Below are positions 54,122 to 64,000 of a stretch of DNA of 64,000 bases, piece by piece; the stretch's first letter is position 1; the number at the start of each line of letters is the position of its first letter. The position numbers and the translations under genes are program-made. Below the pieces are notes generated by a model. The model saw only the letters and a list, made by a program, of their open reading frames with translations. It was not told the origin of the DNA and searched no databases. The stretch is from Taxillus chinensis. Lineage: Eukaryota > Streptophyta > Magnoliopsida > Santalales > Loranthaceae. The DNA lies in NCBI GenBank assembly GCA_023512835.1, contig CM042087.1:5896550-5960549 (forward strand), given 5' to 3'.

Positions 54122-55463
54122 TGTTGGAAATATAGGATTTGATGAAGATGCCAAAATATAGTCTAAGTCTGGAGACTCGAAGATCCGAAAGTCGTAGGGT
54201 CGAAGAGTTGAAGTTCGTAGAAATAGACCTGTCACGGGATATATTGGTGAGAGGCTCATAGACTCGTAGGGTCTGGAGACTCGAAGTAAAAATATGACAG
54301 AACACGCTGCGACTTGTAGATCCAGGGTCGAAGGTCGTAGAGTCAAAGTGCAAAAAAGAGAGAGTTACTGCAAGCATAAATAAATTCAGAGACTCGTAGA
54401 GTCAAAGAATTCTAAAGATTAGTAACCAACTTTAAATGACTCGAAGACTCGAAGCCCATAGAACTGTAGAGTCCCTAAGAGTGCCTAAGTCAATTAACAA
54501 AATGAAAAGTAGACTCGTAGACTCCAGGGTCATACAGTGGAACCTTAGAACACTATTAAGAAAATAGGACTCATGAGACTCGTAGGTAGAAAATCGAAGA
54601 GTCAAAGCCAAAAAGACTGACCAACTAAAATGAAACTGTAACTCGAAAGCCATAGAGTCGTAGACTCAGGGGATACATGTAGTTTAAGGAACTTGTCAAA
54701 CACATCACACACTCGAAGATCATGAAGGCGGAAAGTAATAGCTGAAGGGTCGTAGCCATAGAGTCGAAGACTCGTAGAATATAGAAACTCAGTACATGAG
54801 CAAATGCGAAAGGCTAGGGAAGAAATCTAAAGTCTAAGACTCGTAGAGTCGAAGGTTTTCAAGGTCGAAGACTTAAAGAGTCAAAGAGCCTCTTAGTCAA
54901 GTAAAATAAGCCGAGAAACCCAAAGGTCGTAGACCCCAGAGCTAGGGTCGTACACTCGCAATTTGTAACAACGGGTAGATTAGGCGCACTTCGAAGAAGT
55001 CACTCTAAGAGCCATTAGGATAGTCACAGACTCGTAGAGTCGTAGACTCGCAGAGTCGCAGACTTACAGTTAATAGAGTGACACAACAGACTTAATTTAA
55101 CTCGAACTCTAGCCTCGGAGACTCGAAGGTATGTGAGTCGTAGACTCGCAGATATCAACACTGTAAAGCTTGAAGTAAACTTCTGCAACCTCAACAGGCT
55201 CTAACTGAAACCTTTGAGTCCTCAAACCTACGAGGCACCCACCTTCAAGGCATACTTAATACCCTAAGCATATTCACTTAGCAATATCTTCAACTAGGGT
55301 TTGTACAGTAAGCTTGCGCCGTCTCGAGCAGTTGGAGTGCAGTTAATGCCGCATTAATTGCAATCAACCACTTTCCACGGATGAATGGCCAAGATCGATC
55401 ACGTAAGTATGGGCATGCAACTGCGCGGCATGGGCAACGGATCTGCAAATCCGGAGCGGATCA
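54122..55463 (+). repeat. Cop4 5' LTR, left part
   Basis: It starts TGTTGGAAATATAGG. It is dominated by TCGTAG/TCGAAG words to about 55160, then by unique GC-richer sequence until it is cut by sL4 at GATCA. Confidence 0.82.
54150..55160 (+). repeat. GACTCGTAGAGTCGAAG degenerate word array in Cop4 LTR
   Basis: More than 30 short elements GACTCGTAG, GAGTCGAAG, GGGTCGAAG and GTCGTAG occur at irregular spacing. Adjacent words often form small palindromes (GACTCGTAGAGTC). Confidence 0.85.
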
Positions 55464-57329
55464 TGTAAAGACCCGTGTTTTGCGACATGTAAGAAGTTAA
55501 CCACAGATGCCTTGTGAGTGGAAATTGTTGCGTTTTAGGGAGTTTCCTTCCCACACACTTTAGTTACACCTTGAATGTTGATGCACGAGTTTGAGGTAAG
55601 AGATGAGCCCAAAAGGGGACTTTTGGGAGGTGCACCTGACAAGTGATAATGTGCATTTATGCCTAGGAAGATGCTATTTGCATATACAGGCGCTTTTAAG
55701 CCGTTTTTGTCAGGTTTTGGAGATTTATTTTGACCAAGTAGATGGCCTCAAATCAATTGGCGTGCAGAACTAAAGTTTCTCAGAGTGATGTCCTCTACCT
55801 TTCACAGAAGTTTCAGAGCCAAAGGCCTTGAACGCCAATTGGACCAATTGGCATGCAAGCATATTATTGCATACCAACCTTCTACTTGATGCAAGGAAGC
55901 TTAGGGTAGAATTTCAGGGTATTTGGACTGCACGCCAATTGGGGATATGACGTGTAATATGGCGTGCGGCCATATTTTTGTACAGTCACCTTGGTTTTGT
56001 TATTCTAACCATCTTTTCCCAAAGGACCATGTTGGAATTATGGATATTTTGTCGTGTGAATGCGGAAAGGTTGTAGCTTGTGCAACCAAAACTACGTCAT
56101 TTTGATGCTGGGATTCACTTCATCAAAACTACGTCATTTTGATGTTGTGATGCCTATATAAAGAAGTGAAGACTCCTTGTTCTAGGGTTAGGGTTCTCTT
56201 CAGCCACTGCAGCCGTCATAGAGAGAGAGAGAGAGAGAGCTAGAGAGAGAGAGAGAAGGGGGAGCTGCTGGTTGCTGTCGGAGCATCTTGAGTGGGGAGA
56301 ACGGCGTCTAGCGCGGGAACAAGGAGGATCTTCTTTAAGGTAGGGGTTCTGTCCTCCCCGGTCTGTTCCGGGGTTAGCCCTGCGTAGATGCTTTACAGAG
56401 TTTCTATGGCTATTGTTATAATATTTATATGTAAATCCATATAGGTGTGATCTCCTATATGGATGTTGGCCTCAATGGCGCCCTTGGTGTGTTCCTAATG
56501 TTGGGTTGTCAGTGCATGTTAAATGTTCGATAAAATGCCTGTGTGATTATGCTTGTGTAAATGTGCCCAGTACATGTTTGTTAATATGCCTGTGTGGCTG
56601 GATTTGTAGGTTTGTAAACATGTGCCTGCTAAGTGTTTGTTTTTATGCTTGAGAAGCTGGGTTTGTGCACTTGTGAATGTGTGCATGCTAAGTGTTTGGT
56701 TTTATGCCTGAGTAACCAAGGTGTATCTTTGGAGCTTGTCTGTTTGGTACTTGGCCTGAAGAGGCGGTTAAATCACTTGGCCTGAAGAGGCGGTTAAATA
56801 ACTTGGCTTGAAGAGGCGGTTAAATCACTTGTTTGAGAGGTGGTTAAAGTGTTAGCCTGTGTGGTTGGGACTGAGGTTGTGCCCGTTTGTGTGGTGTGAT
56901 TTCCTTGTTATGTCTATGTCACGTCATTGCACTGGTGCACGCTCACATATAGAGGATAGGTGCATGGGATGGGTTGGGGGAGACTTGATCCCTACTGAGC
57001 TGTGGTTGCTCACCCCTTCTACTGTGGTGTGTTTTCTTGCAGGAACCTACAGGCGTTAGGTGGGAACACCAAGGTGGAAGAGTTCTGTTTTGTGGCTTTG
57101 TTTTATGTTATTTGTGTTATGTAACTGTGTTGAGCCCTTGTAACCCCAGCGGGGAGATATTGTAATGAAGTTTGGAACTTAATAAAGGCATGTGGTTCGA
57201 ATTTAATAATTATGTGATTTGGTCTCTGAAAAATAAAATGTGAAGTGTATGCTGTATTCTACCCTTTTATCCAAACCCGGGTAAAGGGAGGGTCACGTTC
57301 CGGTCTCCTCGGGTTGGAAATCCAGGACA
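55464..57329 (+). mobile_element. Solo LTR sL4 (Gyp2 family)
   Basis: It runs TGTAAAGACCCGTG to CCAGGACA, 1,866 bp, flanked by GATCA at 55459-55463 and 57330-57334. It has two ACGT-core palindromes (56085-56106, 56121-56144), the TATA box CTATATAAAG (56154-56163) and a (GA)n tract (56219-56257), in the same order as sL3 and Gyp2. A fourfold near-repeat of GAGGCGGTTAAATCACTTGG lies at 56760-56840. It interrupts the Cop4 5' LTR. Confidence 0.92.
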
Positions 57330-57969
57330 GATCAACCCATCCCCTGACATCCCGCATATCTAGTGGCGGGAAGTCGGTCTGTCGGATGGACAGCAAGGCA
57401 CACAGCAATCTAAACTTAAAATATATCTCTCTCTCACACTTAACGACAAAAAGGAGAGTTAGTCTCTTTCTCTGAAAGCGTGGAATACGTAGAACACAAG
57501 AAAGAGGATTCTGACATACATTAAGATATAGATCTTTTACAGAATTCAGCGAGAAGTTCGAATGCAAGAGAGAAAGACTTAGAGAGAGAAAAAGAACTTC
57601 CAAGTGTTGCGCGCCACATTAAACCAAGATCAAGATCAAACTTTGTGATCCATCATATACTCTAATTCACCCAAGATTCAGCACAATTATCTAGTCTACC
57701 CTCAGTGTTATTTTCCACAAATAAAAACTATCACGAACTATTCCTCATACAACTGAGATCTGTGAACAAGGAGCATTTACTACATCTTAGATTTGTCTAA
57801 TAGTTCATAACTCACATTATCACTCAAATTACTACTGTCATCTTCTCCATAAATACTTCCAGCATAGTTATCCTTAGCAGTACCACATACCAGCAAATAG
57901 TCTAGCTTCCGCGCACGAAGAAAGTCTATTCACCCCCCCCCCCCCCTTAGACTCACTTTGGGACCTACA
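57330..57969 (+). repeat. Cop4 5' LTR, right part
   Basis: After the second GATCA the LTR continues to TTTGGGACCTACA, just before the primer site. A run of about 17 C lies at 57932-57948, close to the LTR end. Confidence 0.82.
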
Positions 57970-57983
57970 ATTGGTATCGAGTA
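57970..57983 (+). other. Primer-binding site of Cop4
   Basis: ATTGGTATCGAGTA adjoins the LTR. It is a Met-tRNA-type site with changes from TGGTATCAGAGC. Confidence 0.75.
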
Positions 57984-58019
57984 GTTCCGCAACTCCGTAG
58001 AGATCCCTAAGTGGCCAAC

Positions 58020-60613
58020 ATGGATTCCAAGAGTGCAGCTCTAGCTCCCAAGCACGCTCCGGCTCCTCTTGAAGAAGTTAAAGCCAGGTCGTGTTCCAGA
58101 AGAAGGAGCGACTGGAGATCAGGAGCAGGAAGAACTAAGTACTAGTAGCAACAAGAAAGAACAAGAAGACTTCTATGACGTCCTGCCTGGCTCATCCTCC
58201 CAAGTTCCTATGTGCACACCCACACGCTTCTCCAAATGGAAAGCGAGAATGAGAGCACACCTCGACATGCTTGACACCTACCTCTGGGAAACAATAAAGA
58301 ACGGGCCTTTCACCCCAAAGAGTATGCAAAGAGGCCGGTTGATGACAAAAGACCCAGACAGCTAGTCTAAGGTGGAGCAGAGGAAAGTAAAACTTGGCTT
58401 CAAGGCAAAAGCCATACTTTTCTCTGCGCTCGATGATGACATGTTCACGGATGTGCAAGACTTAGAGACAGCGAAGGAGGTATGGGACAAGCTATGTCTC
58501 ATCTATGAAGGAGATGAACAGATTCAGGACAACAAGATATCCATGCTCAAACAGGAGTATGAAGCATTCAGATGTGAACCGAAGGAGTCACTTGACAGTA
58601 TCTATAAAAGGTTCACAGGTCTAATTCAACGGATGAAGACTTACAATGTTGAGATCTCTCAAAAGGACAAAAATGACAAATTTCGAGATCTCCACCCTTG
58701 AGATCGCTGATAAAGACATCGGCCATCCGTCACCGAAGGAATGGAAAACCTATGCCTTGGAAGCATTATACGGGGACCTCAAGACATTTGAAATGCAAAA
58801 GGAAGAACTTGAGGCATTTGAGAATCCTTCCAAGAAAAAGGAGAAGTCTGTTGCCTTTAAGGCGGCTGCTGAACCAAGTGAACCATCTTCAGAAGAAGAA
58901 GAAGATGAAGTCGAAGAACTTGTTTCAGATAGTGCCTCAGATGAAGAAGTGGTTTTTCTGATCAAGAAACTGCTAAAGAGAAGGGGGAACTATAGGAGGA
59001 AAACAAGGCAGTCATCCTCATCTTTCTCTAAGGGAAAAGATAAGGAGAAGTTACAATGTTACCACTTCAACCGGCCCGGCCACTTCGTTGCCGATGACAT
59101 AAGTCAAGAGGGAGAAAAAGGAGGCAGTGAAAGCGAGAAGAAGAAGACCAAAGGCTCCTCAAGCGAAAAGGATGACAAGAGGAAGATGGCTCTTGTCACC
59201 AACAAGTTTAACAGTGAAACTAAGGAGGAAGAAAAATCATCTAATGAGGAGGAGAAGGAAAAAGGTCTCATCTGCTTCATGGCTAACCATTCACCTCCCC
59301 TCAAGGTAAAAATTTATGAACAGCTCTATATTGAATATGAAGATACCTATAGAGCTCTTAAAGAAATAGAGGAACAATTTTTTCCTATGAAAGCTAATAA
59401 AGAAAGATATTATTCTAAACTGGAAAGGCTTTCATGTGAATATAGAGACTCTGTAGATGACTATGAAAAAACCGAGAGAAGATTAAGAGTTGAAGTGACT
59501 GAGATGAGAAGCACACACGATGATCTTTTGGACAAAACTGGACAATTGAAAATGGCTAATAAAGACATCGATAGGCTTAAAAAGGAACTAGCTGAAACCA
59601 AAGCAGAACTGGAAAAAGAAAGACAAATCAGTAAAAAGTGGCAAGATTCTACTAAGATTGCAGCTCACTTTAGGACCACTCCAGATGGTAAAGGACTAGC
59701 CTTAGGTCTAGGCTTCTCTGAAGACCAAATAACCAAGGCCCAGGCATACCCTGTGCAGACCAAGTGTCTTGCTTGGCTTTGTTCCTGCTGGCAATGTGCT
59801 TCTCGATTGTGGAAAGGATGTACAAATGGTTGTTACTTGTCCACCCAAACCTGTAACACCCGAACTTAGAGAACCGAGTATTGTTACATCTCAGGACGGT
59901 GATGCAGCGCTTGATCGGATAGAACTGAACGCTGAACCTTTAGTCAACCTACCCTCTACGTCCCAATGCAAGGGTAAGGGTGTAGTATTGACGGAGACAA
60001 ACTCAAGCGGACTTGTCGCTACGTTTGAGAGTGGCTCATCCAAAGAAGGCTATCTCTAAGCCTAAGTTTGTCCCTAGTCGTAGAGTTAAGAACGGTCTAG
60101 GATATGTGAGAGAACCTAGGAAGCCTCTTAAAACTCCAACCAAACCCTTGAGACAAAATGTCCAACCCAATCCTGTTAACCGCCCCATCTCGTTGTGAAG
60201 TTGGACACCTTTCCTATCAATGCAGATTCTACCCTGAGTATCTTAAGAATGAGATTGCCACGAAAATCAGGGTAAGCCTTAAGCAATTACACGTAACCGA
60301 AAATCTGCAACCTCATAACTCGGATAGGAAGAAGAAAGCAACCAAGCACACACAGGTTTCTTCACCAAAGAATAAAACTACTAAACCTGTGATGAAAACT
60401 GTCAACTCTGTGCCTAGCAAAGCTGCCAAAAGTAACCATAAGAAAAGAGAATCAACAAAGGGCCCAAAGAACAAACTTGCTAACAAATCTAATGATGGAT
60501 CACATAAGTTAGCATGGAAAATCAAATCATCTCTGACTCATTGGAAACCAAAATTGTTAACTGCAGCTTTCACTTACCCAAAGCCCAAGCACAATTGGGG
60601 CCCCAAGACTTAG
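58020..60613 (+). pseudogene. Cop4 gag
   Basis: The ATG at 58020 (MDSKSAALAPKH) is followed by a frameshift near 58080. The capsid domain runs in 58069-58701 (FSKWKARMRAHLDMLDTYLW, YEAFRCEPKESLDSIYKRFTGLI), with a TAG at 58363. A 407-codon frame (58646-59869) holds an acidic stretch, a decayed knuckle CYHFNRPGHFVADD (two Cys lost) and a long coiled coil (59300-59640). A second knuckle near 60190-60225 keeps C-E-V-G-H-L-S-Y-Q-C but lacks the first Cys pair member. A Lys-rich basic tail in 60230-60613 may bind RNA. At least three frameshifts are present. Confidence 0.85.
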
Positions 60614-60639
60614 TTGCCTGTTGTGTAGGAATAAGTACA

Positions 60640-61995
60640 TGAAGCTGAAAGTAGCCAATGGGAACAAAAGATCAATTCCAGCCAGTGGTACCTTGACAGT
60701 GCCTGTTCTGTACACATGACAGATGATGCCTATCTGTTGAGTGAAGTAAAGGAGGTTGCAGCTTCATCTGTCACATTCGGGGATAACAAAAAGGGTAAGA
60801 TTATTGGTAAGGGTACTCTCTCTAATGGTCTGGTTCAATTCAGAATGTATCTATTGTTCAAGGTCTCAAACATAACCTGTTGAGCATAAGTCAATTGTGT
60901 GACAAGGGTTATGAAGTGTTGTTCACTAAATACACCTACATAGTTATAGATCCTGTCTCCAAAGAGGTAAAGCTGAATGGACACAGACAAGGCAATGTCT
61001 ATAAATTGGTCTTCAGTAATGCTCAATCTAATGAACCAATTTGTTTTCTGTCCAAAGCTTCTCCTGACATTACTTGGTTATGGCACAAGAGATTTGGTCA
61101 TTTAAACTTTAAGACTATGTCTAAATTGGCATCTCTTGATTTGGTTGAGGGCTTACCTAAGCATGTTTATGAGAAAGAACACCCTTGTAGGGATTATCAG
61201 CTGGGTAAGCAGGTGAAACACTCTTTTAAGAGTGTGGATAAAACCTCAATCACACAACCACTTGAACTTCTGCACATGGACCTATGTGGACCAATAAATG
61301 TGTCTTCATTATCCGGGTGCATGATATTTCCTTGTAGTAGTAGATGACTATACCAGTATATACATGGGTTATGTTTCTCAGGATCAAAACCGAAATATTT
61401 GAGAATCTTGTTGAACTCTTCAATTGGATAACTAATGTTAAGAGTCTCTCTATTAAATGCTTTAGAAACGATCATAGCAAGGAATTTGAATTTTCCGATA
61501 TGCTAGAGTTTTGTACTTGAACATGGTATTCAAAGATAATTTCTCAAAGACCTAGAACTCCACAACAAAATGGAGTCGCTTGAAAGAAAGAATAGGACTT
61601 TAGTTGAAATAGCTAGAACCATGTTAACAGGAGCTCGGTTCCCAAAATCTTTATGGGCTGAAGCCATTGCAACCGCTTATTATGTACAAAACAGAACTTT
61701 AATTAACAAACGAGCCATGAAAATACCCTATGAGTTATGGAAGGGAAGGAGACCAAACATTGGTCACCTAAGGATCTTCGGGTGTACTTGCTATATTATG
61801 AACAATGGCAAGGACTACTTGAATAAGTTTGATGCCAAGTCAGATGATGGGTATCTTGTTGGATATTCCATGACTAGCAAGGCTTATCATGTGTTTAATA
61901 GAAGGACTAAAACTGTTGAAGAGTCTATTCATGTTTCTTTTGATGAGACTAACCATGGTATACAAAAAGGAGACCAAAATGTAAATGAAGTGTAG
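60640..61995 (+). pseudogene. Cop4 protease and integrase
   Basis: The protease active site near 60685 reads YLDSACSVHMTDDAYL, with Ala where copia proteases usually have Gly. VTFGDNKKGKIIGKGTLS follows. The integrase zinc domain (61080-61230) has LWHKRFGHLNFKT and CRDYQLGKQVKH, in which the last Cys is Tyr. The core begins LLHMDLCGPINVSSLSG (first Asp) and breaks at 61320. After stops, CFRNDHSKEFEF-like sequence (61455-61490) marks the second-Asp region. ERKNRTLVEIARTML opens 61570-61995, ending YHVFNRRTKTVEESIHVSFDE. Confidence 0.85.
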
Positions 61996-63102
61996 GATAC
62001 TATCATAGTAGAAGACCAAGACACAGATAATCCTACAACAACTGAACCAGTAGAAAATGCACCTAAACCTGAAGACTAAAGAGCTGAACCGGTTACTGCA
62101 GAATCGAATCAAAAATCAACAGAAGATCATGACCTTAACATTCAACCTGTTCAGTCTCTGTCACCTCCACCAGCCCAAGAACCTGACATAGAGCAGTTGG
62201 GCATTCAACATGAAGAAAGAGAAGACCTTCCATAGGCAAGGAGAAGGTTAAAGAACCACCCATCTGAACTAATAATAGGAGATCCTGCTGCACGGGTCAA
62301 AACAAGGGCTGCCACACTTCATGAGAATCTATACATGTGTTTCTTATCACAAGTGGAGCCAAAAGCAATTGATGATGCAGTTCAGGATCACTATTGGATT
62401 AACGCTATGCAAGACGAGCTCAATCAGTTCAAGAGATAGAAAGTATGGGAGTTAGTCAACAGGCCTAGATCACAATAAGTCATTAGCATGAAATGGATCC
62501 TTAGAAATAAACTTGATGCTGATGGTGTTGTGATCAGAAACAAGGCCAGACTAGTGGTAAAAGGTTACATACAAGAAGAAGGAATTGACTATAAGGAAAC
62601 CGTTGCACCAGTTGCTAGACTAGAGGCCATCCGCATATTTTTAGCATATGCGAGATTCAAGGACTTCAAGGTTTATCAAATGGATGTCAAGAGTGCATTC
62701 CTTAACCGAGACCTCCAAGAAGAAGTCTATGTTGAACAACCTCCTGGATTTCTAGAACCAAACCAAGAACACAAGGTGTATAGACCGAAGAAGGCTCCAT
62801 ATGGACTAAAACAAGCTCCTAAAGCTTGGTATGAAACATTGTTAGAATTTCTGATCAAAAATAAGTTCAAAAAAGGCAAAATTGACCCCACTCTGTTTCT
62901 CAAGGAAGGAAAAGGATCACCCTTGATTGTTCAGATTTACGTTGATGACATCATATTCGGATCAAGGGATAAAAAGCAGTGTGAAAAATTCTCCCATTTG
63001 ATCAAAAGTGAATATGAAATGAGTATGATGGGAGAACTTTCATTCTTTCTTAGGTTGGAGGTCAAGCAATTGAAGGATGGGATCTTTATCGAGTCAAACT
63101 AA
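61996..63102 (+). pseudogene. Cop4 linker and reverse transcriptase
   Basis: The Pro/Glu-rich linker has stops at 61993-61995, about 62077 and about 62233. RT begins WINAMQDELNQFKR at about 62398, with a stop right after and another at 62476. The frame 62488-63102 has [53 protein letters not shown], the active site [10 protein letters not shown] (62938-62967) and [20 protein letters not shown]. It ends with a frameshift at the following NQTKYTKE-like sequence. Confidence 0.9.
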
Positions 63103-63884
63103 ATACACTAAGGAGATTCTGGAAGAAATTCAAGATGACTGATGTGACTCACATGAAAACACCCATTCCTACAAACGCCAAATTGGATATGGATGAAGCG
63201 GGGCAAAGAAGTGGATATCACAGAATACAGAAGCATGATTGGATCTTTGTTATATCTCACAGCAAGCAGACCTGATATAATGTTCGCAACATGGATCTGT
63301 GCAAGATACCAAGCAAATCCCAAGGAGTCTCATATGTCTCATGTTAAAAGGATTATGCGGTATCTCAAGGGAACTGAAAATTTGGGACTTTGGTACCCAA
63401 AGGAGTCTGAATTCAAACTGAGAGGCTTCTCAGATGCAGGCTTTGCTGGGTGTAGGATTGATAGGAAGAGCATAAGTGGAACATGCCAACGCTTGGCAAT
63501 AGACTTGTATCCTGGTTCAACAAGAAATAAAATTCGGTTTCAACTTCAACAAATTAAAGTGAATATATTCTTGCGGAGGAAGTTGTTGTGCTCGGTTGCT
63601 TTGGATGGCTAGCCAACTTTCGGACTATGGATTTAAGTGAAGGCGGTGCCACTATACCGTGACAACACAAGCGCCATTGCAATTTCCAACAATCCTGTCA
63701 TGCATCCCAAAACCAAGCACATCAAGGTCGACATCACTTTATATGTGACCATGTGTTGAAGAAGGACATTTCCCTTGAGTATAAATCCACCGATGACCAA
63801 CTTGCCGACATATTCACCAAACCACCGCACGAAGCCAGGTTCAATAAACTTCGACAAAACTCGGCATGCTAGATTTAACTCCAT
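63103..63884 (+). pseudogene. Cop4 RNase H
   Basis: YRSMIGSLLYLTASRPDIMF, HMSHVKRIMRYLKGTENLGL and FSDAGFAGCRIDRKSISGT (the Asp segment) lie in the frame 63193-63612. After a break, LYRDNTSAIAISNNPVMHPK and KHIKV continue in another frame, and DQLADIF-type sequence ends near 63870 (TRHARF in the shifted frame). Homology to the Cop3 end at 43717-43905 fixes the boundary. Confidence 0.85.
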
Positions 63885-64000
63885 AATTCTTAGTGCATGT
63901 CCTATGTTTCACTTACTTCAAACTAAGTACCTGTGTATGAACATAAGTAAGACACTCGTTAATAACTGGTTATCTCTCCATGAAAATTAGTAGTGCCTAA
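63885..64000 (+). other. Cop4 post-pol spacer (window edge)
   Basis: There is no frame. By analogy with Cop3 an envelope-position ORF might follow further right. Confidence 0.4.

Larger units (their letters stand above)
54122..64000 (+). mobile_element. Cop4, Ty1/copia element of a second Sirevirus-like family
   Basis: The 5' LTR (54122-55463 plus 57335-57969, split by sL4) is followed by a primer site, gag with coiled coil, protease, integrase, RT and RNase H to about 63880. Coding order and motifs parallel Cop2/Cop3, but protein sequence and LTR differ clearly. The 3' part lies beyond the window. Numerous in-frame TAG/TAA/TGA codons show it is dead. Confidence 0.9.

Noticed and set aside
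57245..57603. Frames of 76 (+) and 114 (-) codons near the sL4 right end
   Set aside because: They span the sL4/Cop4 LTR junction at 57329 and are non-coding LTR sequence.
1..64000. A new multi-gene system such as a defence cluster or biosynthetic gene cluster
   Set aside because: All recognisable coding sequence is retrotransposon-derived or a single FAR1-like remnant; there is no co-oriented set of intact genes.

Overview
This is a gene-poor, repeat-saturated stretch of flowering-plant nuclear DNA (probably a eudicot with a large genome; the species cannot be told). The evidence is Ty1/copia and Ty3/gypsy LTR retrotransposons nested in one another, primer-binding sites matching initiator Met-tRNA, polypurine tracts, TG...CA LTR ends and 5-bp target-site duplications (TSDs). 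I see no intact host gene. Two host-like remnants are a FAR1-related (MULE-transposase-derived) pseudogene near 54 kb and a weak candidate exon near 5.2 kb.

Layout (names are mine). 1-3184: 3' end of a copia element, Cop1 (+), with a long ORF in the envelope position and its 3' LTR. 3185-5526: AT-rich DNA, a fold-back repeat and the candidate exon. 5527-6043: gypsy LTR fragment. 6044-12349: Cop2 (+), 5' LTR, gag, protease, integrase and part of RT, broken off at a scrambled junction with filler DNA (12350-12403). 12404-31335: Gyp2 (-), a Tekay/Del-like chromovirus whose chromodomain is split by a solo LTR, sL1 (-, 13077-24468, TSD CATAG), itself split by Gyp3 (+, 15605-24411, TSD ACTTT), a Tat-lineage element with two RNase H domains and no gag or protease. 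31341-53164: Gyp1 (-), a second chromovirus-like element that hosts Gyp2, a solo LTR sL2 (32815-34637, TSD CCAGG) and Cop3 (-, 35990-50885). Cop3 is nearly full length and belongs to the Cop1/Cop2 family. Its envelope-position ORF is split by solo LTR sL3 (39833-41605, TSD GTACG). 53165-54121: FAR1-like remnant. 54122-64000: Cop4 (+), a different copia family, whose 5' LTR carries solo LTR sL4 (55464-57329, TSD GATCA). Its pol runs to the window edge.

Every coding region is broken by stops or frameshifts, so the window is a graveyard and not an active array. The copia elements have the order gag (zinc knuckle, coiled coil, second knuckle), protease, integrase, RT, RNase H, and in Cop1/Cop3 an extra ORF before the 3' LTR. 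This matches the Sirevirus type of plan.

The most interesting points are: (1) the extra ORF ends in a domain resembling a Ulp1/C48 SUMO protease with the catalytic Cys replaced; (2) short repeat words are amplified in LTRs of unrelated superfamilies (CGGANTAAGG in Cop1-3 and Gyp3; TCGAAG/TCGTAG in sL1 and Cop4); (3) paired ACGT-core palindromes lie just upstream of the TATA box in the Gyp2-family LTRs; (4) a ~340-bp near-identical direct repeat with shared lesions flanks Cop3.
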